Positions 42,830 to 50,297 of a stretch of DNA of 64,000 nucleotides are shown here, one piece after another. The notes beneath the pieces are model-generated. The model was given only the letters and a program-made list of their open reading frames with translations, ran no database searches and had not been told where the DNA came from. This DNA is from Altererythrobacter sp. CAU 1644 (GTDB taxonomy: Bacteria; Pseudomonadota; Alphaproteobacteria; Sphingomonadales; Sphingomonadaceae): assembly GCF_029623755.1 (NCBI RefSeq), contig NZ_CP121106.1, forward strand, positions 2,236,352 to 2,300,351. The letters run 5' to 3'. The stretch's first letter is position 1; each line of letters begins with the position of its first letter. Both the position numbers and the translations under genes were made by a program.

Positions 42830-44041
42830 TCATCTACTAAGTAGCCTTGCCAGCAATGCAGTCCCGGCGAGGTCTGTTGGACCCTCATCCTTCACGATAC
42901 CATCGGGGGAACTCTTGAAAATCGAAGCGAGGACGATTGCTCTGTCGGTTTCTCCGAATTTAGCTTCGCTGGTCTCCATCGAAAGATAGGCTTGCGTCAT
43001 TATCGCCTTTTCGGAGCTTTCGCTGCGAAGGTGGTGCTCACTCAAGAACAGTTTGACCAACACCCTACCCAGCCAAAACAGGAGAGTGGTGCCGCCAAGG
43101 ATGGCGCCCGCCGTGATTACGTAGGCGCTTGCTTGGCCCTCCCCGCTGATCCCTTGTAGGAAATCAATCGTGCGCCCTGCGGTTTGCCAAAGAGCCAGAC
43201 CAGCGAGAAAGAAGTAGAGTAGGCACGTCGCGGCATAAACCGCCTCCCATTTCCCGTGGACCTTGGCCTTATCCTTCCAATATTGGACGGGAGCCATTAA
43301 CGCCATTTGGGCGCGATATTGGTGCTCGGTTTCCGTGATGGAGCCAATAGCCTCTGCAACCTGCTTCGCAGATGAGAGCGTGCCCACCTCCCAGACCCGC
43401 TTAGTCTGGCGGAGCAGGCGTCTTACTAATTTTCTCGCCAACTGCCGATCACGCTCACGTTCGACTATCCGTTGTTTCTCAAGCTCGCGCACCTTGTTTT
43501 GTAGCCGCGTGATCTCAGTTCGGTAGCGAGACCGTTCCTTCTTGAGCGTATCTCCGAAGCTAGAGAAAATATCTTCGTGATGAAGGATTGCGGCAAGGTA
43601 GAGCGGATAGTCGGTTGCACTGCCTACCTGATTGAATGCAGTGCCCCGCACGTGAAATTGATAGGCCCATCGGCCAACGTCAGCGCCCTGTGCCTCCTTG
43701 ATTGCTAAGACCGCTGAGCCCGCGGCAGACCGCGAGTGAGGAACCGAATTCGCGTTTGCTGGGTTGAACATATTTCTCAATGCATTGTCGAATTGCGAGA
43801 ATGCTTGTGAGCGAGGCTCAAGCGGCCCGCTGAGATGCGACAAAAGAGCGTCGAACCCATTGCGATGATGCAAGAACTGATTGGGCGCCAATGAGCCCGT
43901 TTCTCGCGGCTCAGTCCAAAGCCATTCCCACGCAACCAGCTCGGCGTTTACCCATTTTCCCGCGTCTTCTTGTGAGTAAAAGACCAGCGGCTCGCCAATG
44001 TGCTCGCCGTCCAGCCGCAGCCAAGGTGTAGCCTCTGACAA
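42830..44041 (-). CDS. Coiled-coil membrane protein of unknown function (DUF6161-like)
   Basis: A 403-residue protein with three parts. The first is a soluble N-domain (about 1-160). The second is a basic coiled coil (about 165-215, TLKKERSRYRTEITRLQNKVRELEKQRIVERERDRQLARKLVRRLL). The third is a membrane region with two helices (about 270-290 and 310-333) and a C-terminal cytosolic tail. The tail, with AKFGETDRAIVLASIFKSSPDGIVKDEGP, is reminiscent of DUF6161 proteins. The start is TTG 44041 with AAGGA upstream. Coiled-coil plus two membrane helices is a layout seen in membrane-acting defence effectors, but no catalytic motif is seen. Confidence 0.6.
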   Translation of the reverse strand: MSEATPWLRLDGEHIGEPLVFYSQEDAGKWVNAELVAWEWLWTEPRETGSLAPNQFLHHRNGFDALLSHLSGPLEPRSQAFSQFDNALRNMFNPANANSVPHSRSAAGSAVLAIKEAQGADVGRWAYQFHVRGTAFNQVGSATDYPLYLAAILHHEDIFSSFGDTLKKERSRYRTEITRLQNKVRELEKQRIVERERDRQLARKLVRRLLRQTKRVWEVGTLSSAKQVAEAIGSITETEHQYRAQMALMAPVQYWKDKAKVHGKWEAVYAATCLLYFFLAGLALWQTAGRTIDFLQGISGEGQASAYVITAGAILGGTTLLFWLGRVLVKLFLSEHHLRSESSEKAIMTQAYLSMETSEAKFGETDRAIVLASIFKSSPDGIVKDEGPTDLAGTALLARLLSR

Positions 44042-44200
44042 TTCTGGGTCCTTTAGTTGAAAGAGAAGAGTTTAAATTGCCAATTCTTCTCCGCCAACCC
44101 GCTTCCAACTGCGCTTGGGGACAAAGGCCTTTAACTTTCAGTCGGGAGCAAGTTAGGGCATTCGGCAGGGGGCGCTCGACGAGCATCCTGCTGTGGAAAA

Positions 44201-44225
44201 CCTGCCCCACATTCCCGCCCCACAG
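44201..44225. repeat. Inner 25-bp repeat, right copy
   Basis: Same orientation as 36452-36476 with one mismatch (C for A at position 16). It lies 49 bp inside the right att site, in a 234-bp non-coding stretch. Confidence 0.55.
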
Positions 44226-44274
44226 GCTGAAATTCTGACGCCATAAATATCTGAAAAATATATGAAAAAATGAT

Positions 44275-44292
44275 ATGGCTGGGGTGGCAGGA
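44275..44292. repeat. Right attachment site (18-bp direct repeat)
   Basis: Identical to 36360-36377. It covers the encoded CCA, the discriminator base, the 3' acceptor strand and the first T-arm bases of tRNA-Gln. Confidence 0.9.
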
Positions 44293-44350
44293 TTCGAACC
44301 TGCGCATGCCGGTACCAAAAACCGGTGCCTTACCGCTTGGCTACACCCCA
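44276..44350 (-). tRNA. tRNA-Gln (anticodon UUG)
   Basis: Read on the minus strand, the 75-nt sequence folds as a cloverleaf. The acceptor is TGGGGTG with CACCCCA. The D arm is GCCAAGCGGTAAGGC, the anticodon stem CCGGT/ACCGG closes the loop TTTTGGT (anticodon TTG at 34-36), and the T arm contains GGTTCGAATCC. CCA is encoded. The 3' end serves as the integration site of the island to its left, which restores the gene on insertion. Confidence 0.96.
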
Positions 44351-44414
44351 GCAGGCCCGCGCATCAGGTGGCGGGGCGCCCCCTATAGCGCGTGGGAAAG
44401 CAATGTGAAGCCCT

Positions 44415-45794
44415 TCAAACGGCGCTGGCGCGGCGCTGGGCCAATTCCGCCTCTGCAGTGGCAATCATCGCGCGATCGATCCGGTAGAACATCATGGCGA
44501 TCCCCGCCGGAAGGATCGCCATGATCGGGATCAGGGCAAAGGCGAGGTTGATGCCCGCGACCGCCTCTTCGCTCTGGACCTCGCCCGCCACGAAACCGGT
44601 GAGGGCGAAGGCGAAGCCGGGCAGGGCGGAGCCCAGCGCAATCCCAGCCTTGGTCGCGAAGATCGAGGCGGACACGACCAGCCCCGTCATCTGCCTGCCG
44701 CTCCGCCATTCGACATACTCTGCGATGTCGGTGAACATGGCATAGGCCATCACCAACATCATGCCGAAACCGAGCCCGACGAACGATTGGGCGATGGTTT
44801 GCGGCCAGACGGCATCGAGCGGAATGACATAGAAGACGAGTATCGCGGTTGCCTTGATCGCGCCCGCCCAGATTATCAGGTGGTGCTTCTCGAACCGCCG
44901 CTGAAGATAGTTGGCGAGGATCACTCCGGTGACCTGGCCGAGTGCGAGTGCGGTGTAGAACAGCGCCACGCGGTCGAAGAACAGGAACACCGGCAATCCG
45001 TTGTCGCGCACGACGTATTTAAAGAAGAACAGGGCGCTCCCGGCGCGCGCCGCGATAGCGACGGGTGCGAGCGTTGCGGCGGTCGCCACGATCAGCCAGG
45101 CCGGCGTCCTGATAAGCGCCAGGAGGTCGCCCGAAACGGTGCCGTTGTCCCTTGCGGGCGGTACGCGCTCGCGTGTCGCCGAGAACGTAATCAAAATGCA
45201 CACGACCGCGAGAGCGGCGATCACGAACATCGTCATGGAGATGCCGCGCGCCTCGTCACCTTGGCCGAAAACACGCACCAGCGTCGTGCCGAACAGCCCG
45301 ATCGAGATGAGGGCGACCGATGAGAAAACCATGCGATAAGCAGTCGTGCTCGCCCGCTCGCTCGACGAGGGAGAGATACTGCCGAGCAGGCCCGAATAGG
45401 GCACGTTGACGACGGTATAAGCGAGCATGGTCAAGGTGTAGGTGACGTAGGCCCAAGCGAGCAGCGCACCCTTGCTCATCTCGGGTGCTGCGAAGATCAT
45501 CGCGCCGGTCACGCCGAAGGGGACTGCGCCCCACAGCAAATAGGGTCGGTAGCGCCCCCAGCGGGTGCGCGTGCGATCGGCGATAACGCCCATCATCGGG
45601 TCGGTCACCGCGTCGATCAGCTTGGTCAGCAACAGCATCAGGCCGACCGCTGCCGGGGCGAGACCGCCCAGATCGACGAAGAAAAAGAGCAGGAAAAAGC
45701 CGAAGAAGTGGACGTAGAGCGACGACGCTAGTTCGCCCAGCCCATAGGCGAGCTTCTCGCCGCGTCCGACGCGGTCTGCGGCCCGTGCTGTCAA
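44415..45794 (-). CDS. MFS transporter, glycoside-pentoside-hexuronide (GPH)-like symporter
   Basis: A 459-residue inner-membrane protein with about 12 helices. The N-terminal RGEKLAYGLGELASSLYVHFFGFFLLFFFVDLGGL and the loop TDPMMGVIADRTRTRWGRYRPYLLWGAVPFG are the GPH/MelB signature region. NVPYSGLLGSISPSSSERASTTAYRMVFSS follows. It is probably a cation-coupled sugar or glycoside symporter; the substrate is not evident and no glycoside hydrolase is adjacent. It starts at TTG 45794 with GAGGAGG upstream. Confidence 0.88.
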   Translation of the reverse strand: MTARAADRVGRGEKLAYGLGELASSLYVHFFGFFLLFFFVDLGGLAPAAVGLMLLLTKLIDAVTDPMMGVIADRTRTRWGRYRPYLLWGAVPFGVTGAMIFAAPEMSKGALLAWAYVTYTLTMLAYTVVNVPYSGLLGSISPSSSERASTTAYRMVFSSVALISIGLFGTTLVRVFGQGDEARGISMTMFVIAALAVVCILITFSATRERVPPARDNGTVSGDLLALIRTPAWLIVATAATLAPVAIAARAGSALFFFKYVVRDNGLPVFLFFDRVALFYTALALGQVTGVILANYLQRRFEKHHLIIWAGAIKATAILVFYVIPLDAVWPQTIAQSFVGLGFGMMLVMAYAMFTDIAEYVEWRSGRQMTGLVVSASIFATKAGIALGSALPGFAFALTGFVAGEVQSEEAVAGINLAFALIPIMAILPAGIAMMFYRIDRAMIATAEAELAQRRASAV

Positions 45795-45859
45795 ACCTTC
45801 CTCCTCAAGCCAGCAGAGGAAGGCAGCACGGCCCCGCAGTCAAGCATCGACTGGCGCCT

Positions 45860-46711
45860 TCAGTATTTCTTGCCCTCGAAATCGGCGGGGGAATGGCGTT
45901 CGAGCATCTGCTCGTCCTCTTCGCCCCACGTCTTGTTCACGATCCGACCGCGTCGCACCGCAGGGCGCTGCGCGATCTCCTCGACCCAGCGCACCACGTT
46001 CTCGTATTCGTGGATCGAGAGGAAGGTCTTGGCATCGTTGTAAATCCCGCCGAACACGAACGGGGCGAGCCAGGGGAAGTTGGCGATGTCGGCGATCGTG
46101 TATTCGTCGCCCGCGAGATAGCGGGTCTGGGCCAGCCGCTGGTTGGCCACGTCGAAGATACGCTTGGCCTCCATTGCGTAGCGGTTGATCGCATATTCGT
46201 ACTTCTCGGGCGCGTAGGCATAGAAGTGGCCGAAACCGCCACCAATGAACGGACCCGTGCCGACCTGCCAGAACAGCCAGCTGAGCACTTCGGCGCGAGC
46301 GGCAGGATCGGTCGGCAGGAACTCGCCAAATTTCTCGGCCAGGTGAACCAGGATCGCGCCCGATTCAAACACGCGGAACGGCTTGTCGCCGCTGCGATCG
46401 ACGAGCGCGGGAATCTTCGAATTCGGATTGATGTCGACAAAGCCGCTGGTGAATTGCGTGCCGTCGCCGATGTTGATCGTCCAGGCATCATATTCGGCGC
46501 CGGAGTGGCCCTTCTCGAGCAATTCCTCGAGCATGACGGTAACCTTGACCCCATTGGGTGTCGCCAAGGAATAGAGCTGGAACGGGTTGTCCCCGGCCGG
46601 AAGGTCCTTCTCTTCGCGCGCTCCCGCCGTGGGACGATTTATCGCGGCAAAGCGCCCGCCGCTTTCCTTGTCGTAAGTCCAGACTTCGGGCGGAGTATAG
46701 GGTTCGGCCAT
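45860..46711 (-). CDS. yghU: Glutathione-dependent disulfide-bond oxidoreductase YghU
   Basis: A 283-residue GST-fold protein. The long N-terminal extension (YTPPEVWTYDKESGGRFAAINRPTAGAREEKDLPAGDNPFQLYSLATPNGVKVTVMLEEL) is the Nu-class/YghU hallmark. Thr-Asn-Gly (TPNGVKV) provides the glutathione-contact region in place of a Cys or Tyr. The middle FESGAILVHLAEKFGEFLP and the C-terminal helical domain with YTIADIANFPWLAPF are typical. It reduces disulfides such as 2-hydroxyethyl disulfide with two GSH molecules. It diverges from the topoisomerase gene. Confidence 0.92.
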   Translation of the reverse strand: MAEPYTPPEVWTYDKESGGRFAAINRPTAGAREEKDLPAGDNPFQLYSLATPNGVKVTVMLEELLEKGHSGAEYDAWTINIGDGTQFTSGFVDINPNSKIPALVDRSGDKPFRVFESGAILVHLAEKFGEFLPTDPAARAEVLSWLFWQVGTGPFIGGGFGHFYAYAPEKYEYAINRYAMEAKRIFDVANQRLAQTRYLAGDEYTIADIANFPWLAPFVFGGIYNDAKTFLSIHEYENVVRWVEEIAQRPAVRRGRIVNKTWGEEDEQMLERHSPADFEGKKY

Positions 46712-46824
46712 TGGAAGAGGTCCTTTCGGTTGTCCTTTGCAACGCTTGGGTTCGCTACTTGGACACGCAAGGTTACTTGCGCAAGGCGGAAACCCTTATC
46801 GTCTCAGAGCATTTCCCATTTGCG

Positions 46825-47826
46825 ATGACGAAGCTGATCTATGTCGACGATAGCCTTCCAGGTATCACTCGCCGCGGTGCGGGCAAGGGCTTCGCCTATT
46901 ACGACCCGCAGGGAAAGCGGATCACCGACCCGGCGGAACGCCGGCGGCTTAATGCCATCGCGCTGCCGCCCGCCTATGTCGACGAATGGTACTGCCCCGC
47001 GCCCAACGGCCATATCCTCGCGACCGGTTATGACGCGCGCGGACGCAAGCAGTATCGCTATCACCCCGAGTTTCGCATGCGCAAGGAAGGCGAGAAGTTC
47101 GATGGCTGTATGGTCTTCGGCAACCTCCTGCCGCTGGTGCGCAAGCGGGTCGAAGAAGACCTGGAGGCCCGCAAGCTGACCCGTGAGCGCGCAATCGCCA
47201 GCGTCGTGCGCCTGCTCGATCTGGGCGCGATCCGTATCGGCAACGAGGGCTATGCGCGGACTAACAAGAGCTTCGGTGCGACCACCCTGCGTCGACGCCA
47301 TGCCGAACTCACCGGCAACACGCTGCGACTGCGTTATGTCGGCAAGGGCGGCAAGAAGCGCGAAGTGACGCTGACCGATGGCAGCCTCGCCCGGGTCGTG
47401 CGCAAGATGCAGGACCTGCCGGGGCAGAACCTGTTCCAGTATTTCGACGAGGAAGGCGATCTGCAGGCGGTCGGGTCGAGTGACGTCAACGAATATCTGC
47501 GCGAGACGATGGGGCAGGGCTTCACCGCCAAGAACTTCCGCACCTGGCACGCCAGCGTCATGGCCTATCGCTGCCTTGCCGATGCCGAGGACCGGCTGAC
47601 GATCAAGTCGCTGCTCGATTGCGTGGCCGAGCACCTCGGAAACACCCCTGCCGTCACCCGCAAGAGCTATATCCACCCCGCCGTGATCGATCTGGTCGAT
47701 CGACAAGTCGAATGGCGCCAGAACCTGAATTTGCCCCGCGCCACCCGCTGGCTGACCCGGGCTGAACGGGGGTTGCTCGAACTGCTTGAAGACAGCCCGG
47801 AAGCCGTCAAGCTGCTCGCTGCCTGA
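46825..47826 (+). CDS. DNA topoisomerase IB (poxvirus-type)
   Basis: A 333-residue bacterial TopIB. An N-terminal OB-like domain (LIYVDDSLPGITRRGAGKGFAYYDPQGKRITDPAERRRLNAIALPPAYVDEWYCP) precedes the catalytic domain. The latter has RIGNEGYARTNKSFGATTLRRRH, then KNFRTWHASVMAYRCL and the nucleophile Tyr in NTPAVTRKSYIHPAVID. It relaxes supercoils by 3'-phosphotyrosine chemistry. The frame is open upstream into the yghU region, but ATG 46825 gives the family start. Confidence 0.94.
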   Translation: MTKLIYVDDSLPGITRRGAGKGFAYYDPQGKRITDPAERRRLNAIALPPAYVDEWYCPAPNGHILATGYDARGRKQYRYHPEFRMRKEGEKFDGCMVFGNLLPLVRKRVEEDLEARKLTRERAIASVVRLLDLGAIRIGNEGYARTNKSFGATTLRRRHAELTGNTLRLRYVGKGGKKREVTLTDGSLARVVRKMQDLPGQNLFQYFDEEGDLQAVGSSDVNEYLRETMGQGFTAKNFRTWHASVMAYRCLADAEDRLTIKSLLDCVAEHLGNTPAVTRKSYIHPAVIDLVDRQVEWRQNLNLPRATRWLTRAERGLLELLEDSPEAVKLLAA

Positions 47827-47849
47827 TCCGGACAATCCTGTTGCCAATC

Positions 47850-47866
47850 GTATCCGAAAAGGATAC
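47850..47866. promoter_or_regulatory. Inverted repeat GTATCC-GAAAA-GGATAC before nadE
   Basis: A perfect 6+6 inverted repeat with a 5-base centre ends 9 bases before the nadE ATG and lies wholly in the 49-bp gap after the topoisomerase gene. It is well placed to be an operator blocking the ribosome site or a proximal promoter. Because the nadE product begins with a helix-turn-helix domain, autoregulation is a natural hypothesis. Confidence 0.5.
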
Positions 47867-47875
47867 TAGAAGATT

Positions 47876-50197
47876 ATGCATTTGGCCGGAATCAAGATTC
47901 GCCAGTGGCGCGAAAACCATGAGCCGCCGCTTTCCGCCGAGGAATTCGGGGAGCAGTATGGCGATCCCTGGCCCTCGCGCACCGTCTATGGCTGGGAGGC
48001 GAAGGGCAAGATCGCCCGCGCCCCGGTGCAGAAGAAGCTGGCCGAACTCGGCGTGTGCGAGCCGGGCGACTGGCTCGAGCCTGCATCCGGCGAGGCTACG
48101 ACGTCAGACGCCAAATCCGCCAGCAGCAAGCCCGCCAAGAGCGATGCTTCGCATCCCTTCTACGACCTCAGAAACCACGGTTTCCTAAGGGTTGCGACCT
48201 CGACACCCAAGACGCGAACGGCCGATGTCGGCTACAATGTCGAGGGGATCATTGCCGAGGCGCACCGCGCGGATGACGCCGGCGTCGACCTCGTGGTTTA
48301 TCCCGAGTTGTGCGTCTCGTCCTACGCGATCGACGATCTGCATCTGCAGAACGCGCTGCTCGATGCGGCGGAAGACGGGGTGGCGCGGATCGTCGCCGCC
48401 TCTGCCGAACTCTCTCCGCTCCTGCTGGTCGGCGCGCCGCTCAGGCATAACGAGCGGATCTACAACTGCGCACTGGTGATCGCAGGCGGACGCTTGCTTG
48501 GCGTTATCCCGAAAAGCTACTTGCCCAATTACCGCGAGTATTACGAGAAGCGCTGGTTTGCGCATGGGCGCCATATCCAGGGCATGACGATCACGGTCGC
48601 CGGTAGCGAAGCTCCTTTCGGCACCGACCTGATTTTTGCGGCCGATAGCCTCCCGGGTTGCAGGCTGTTCGTCGAGATCTGTGAGGACTATTGGTCGCCT
48701 ACTCCCCCCTCGACCATGGGAGCGCTGGCCGGGGCGACTGTCATCGCGAACTTGTCCGCCTCGAACATCACCATCGGCAAGTCGGACGAGCGGCACCTGC
48801 TCGCGCGTGCGCAAAGCTCGCGCGCGGTTTGCGCCTATGTCTATTCCGCCAGCGGGCACGGCGAGAGCACCACCGACCTGGCGTGGGACGGGCAGGGCAT
48901 GACGTACGAACTGGGCGATCTCCTCGCCGAGAGCGAACGGTTCAGCATGGATGCCGAGCTCTCGATCGCGGACGTCGATTGCGAGCGCGTGCTGGCCGAG
49001 CGGATGCGGATGCAGACCTTCAACGACGCCGCCGAGGCTGCAGGTCGACCCGAAGACAGCTTCCGCACGGTGCGATTCGAACTCGCAGACCGTGCGCAGG
49101 ACCGCGGCTTGATCCGCCCGATCCGCCGCTTCCCCTTCGTCCCCAATCGCCAGCACAAGCTCGACGAGGATTGCTACGAGGCCTTCAATATCCAGGTCGA
49201 TGGGCTGATGCGACGGCTCGAAGCGACCCATGCCAAGAGCATGGTCATCGGCGTTTCGGGCGGGCTCGATTCGACCCATGCGCTGATCGTCGCCGCCAAG
49301 TGCTGCGATCGGCTGGGCCTGCCGCGCACCACCATTCGTGGCTACACCATGCCCGGCTTCGGCACCTCCGATCACACCAAGTCGAATGCGTGGAAGCTGA
49401 TGGAGGCGCTTGGCATTACCGCCGATGAGATCGACATTCGCCCTGCTGCAACGCGCATGCTCGAGGACATGGATCACCCCTTTGCCGACGGCGAGCCGGT
49501 CTACGACGTGACCTTCGAGAACGTACAGGCCGGGCTGCGCACCGATTACCTGTTCCGCCTTGCCGGGCACCATTCGGGGTTCGTGATCGGCACGGGCGAC
49601 CTCAGCGAGCTGGCGCTTGGCTGGTGCACCTATGGCGTGGGCGACCAGATGAGCCACTACGCGGTCAATTCGGGTGTGCCCAAGACGCTGATCCAGTATC
49701 TGATCCGCTGGGCGGTGGGCACCGAACAATTCGACAAGGCGACCGACAAGGTGCTGCTCTCGATCCTCGACACCGAGATCTCGCCCGAGCTCGTTCCGGC
49801 CGACGACAAGGGTGCGATCCAGAGCACCGAGAGCATCATCGGCCCTTACGAGCTGAACGACTTCTTCCTCCACCACACCATTCGCTGGGGCCAGCGACCC
49901 AGCAAGATCGCCTTCCTCGCCTGGCATGCATGGCAGGACGTGGAGAAGGGCCTATGGCCGGCGAGCTTCCCCGACGAGGAGAAGACCGCCTATTCGCTGC
50001 CGACCATCGCGCACTGGCTCGAGAATTTCCTCAAGCGGTTCTTCGCCTTTAGCCAGTTCAAGCGCAGCGCGATTCCCAACGGACCCAAGGTTTCGGCAGG
50101 CGGCGCGCTCAGCCCCCGCGGCGACTGGCGCGCGCCCTCCGATGCTGTGGCGGATGTGTGGCTGGAGGAGTTAAGGAAGGGATTGCCGGAGCTCTGA
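47876..50197 (+). CDS. nadE: Glutamine-dependent NAD+ synthetase with N-terminal helix-turn-helix extension
   Basis: NadE amidates NaAD to NAD+ using ammonia from glutamine. The protein is 773 residues, against about 680 for the same class in other bacteria. Residues 1-65 are an XRE-like helix-turn-helix (IKIRQWRENHEPPLSAEEFGEQYG..RTVYGWEAKGKIARAPVQKKLAELGV). A low-complexity Ser/Ala/Lys linker (about 70-95) follows, then the usual NadE start SHPFYDLRNHGFLRVATSTPKTRTADVGYN. The nitrilase-like glutaminase has E (VVYPELCVSSY), K (PKSYLPNYREYY) and Cys (VEICEDYWSPT). The synthetase domain has the ATP loop GVSGGLDSTHALI near residue 460. No in-frame start codon lies at the NadE boundary, so a true fusion is indicated. 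Confidence 0.93.
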   Translation: MHLAGIKIRQWRENHEPPLSAEEFGEQYGDPWPSRTVYGWEAKGKIARAPVQKKLAELGVCEPGDWLEPASGEATTSDAKSASSKPAKSDASHPFYDLRNHGFLRVATSTPKTRTADVGYNVEGIIAEAHRADDAGVDLVVYPELCVSSYAIDDLHLQNALLDAAEDGVARIVAASAELSPLLLVGAPLRHNERIYNCALVIAGGRLLGVIPKSYLPNYREYYEKRWFAHGRHIQGMTITVAGSEAPFGTDLIFAADSLPGCRLFVEICEDYWSPTPPSTMGALAGATVIANLSASNITIGKSDERHLLARAQSSRAVCAYVYSASGHGESTTDLAWDGQGMTYELGDLLAESERFSMDAELSIADVDCERVLAERMRMQTFNDAAEAAGRPEDSFRTVRFELADRAQDRGLIRPIRRFPFVPNRQHKLDEDCYEAFNIQVDGLMRRLEATHAKSMVIGVSGGLDSTHALIVAAKCCDRLGLPRTTIRGYTMPGFGTSDHTKSNAWKLMEALGITADEIDIRPAATRMLEDMDHPFADGEPVYDVTFENVQAGLRTDYLFRLAGHHSGFVIGTGDLSELALGWCTYGVGDQMSHYAVNSGVPKTLIQYLIRWAVGTEQFDKATDKVLLSILDTEISPELVPADDKGAIQSTESIIGPYELNDFFLHHTIRWGQRPSKIAFLAWHAWQDVEKGLWPASFPDEEKTAYSLPTIAHWLENFLKRFFAFSQFKRSAIPNGPKVSAGGALSPRGDWRAPSDAVADVWLEELRKGLPEL

Positions 50198-50297
50198 CAG
50201 GTCGGGCTGTGCACACCCTACCTTGTGCTCGCCACCATTAACGTTAGCATGACCGAAAAGAACAGGGCGCATCCAAAGCTTTAGGGGGGAAGGCTTG

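Larger units (their letters stand above)
36360..44292. mobile_element. Integrated genetic element in tRNA-Gln(UUG)
   Basis: The element is bounded by an 18-bp perfect direct repeat, ATGGCTGGGGTGGCAGGA, at 36360-36377 and 44275-44292. The right copy is the 3' end of the tRNA-Gln gene (CCA, acceptor strand and start of the T arm). A tyrosine integrase starts 180 bp inside the left end. Inside are a serine recombinase, seven hypothetical or poorly known genes and large AT-richer gaps. No capsid, conjugation or replication genes are visible, so it is a small integrative island, possibly mobilised in trans. Flanking genes on both sides are core-like. Confidence 0.9.

Noticed and set aside
44275..44292. 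Possibility that the tRNA-Gln gene is broken by the island
   Set aside because: The cloverleaf is complete including CCA; the island lies beyond the 3' end, and the left att copy is only the duplicated 18 bases.
43911..44318. Minus-strand frame running through tRNA-Gln into the membrane protein gene
   Set aside because: It reads through a tRNA and is out of frame with the supported gene.
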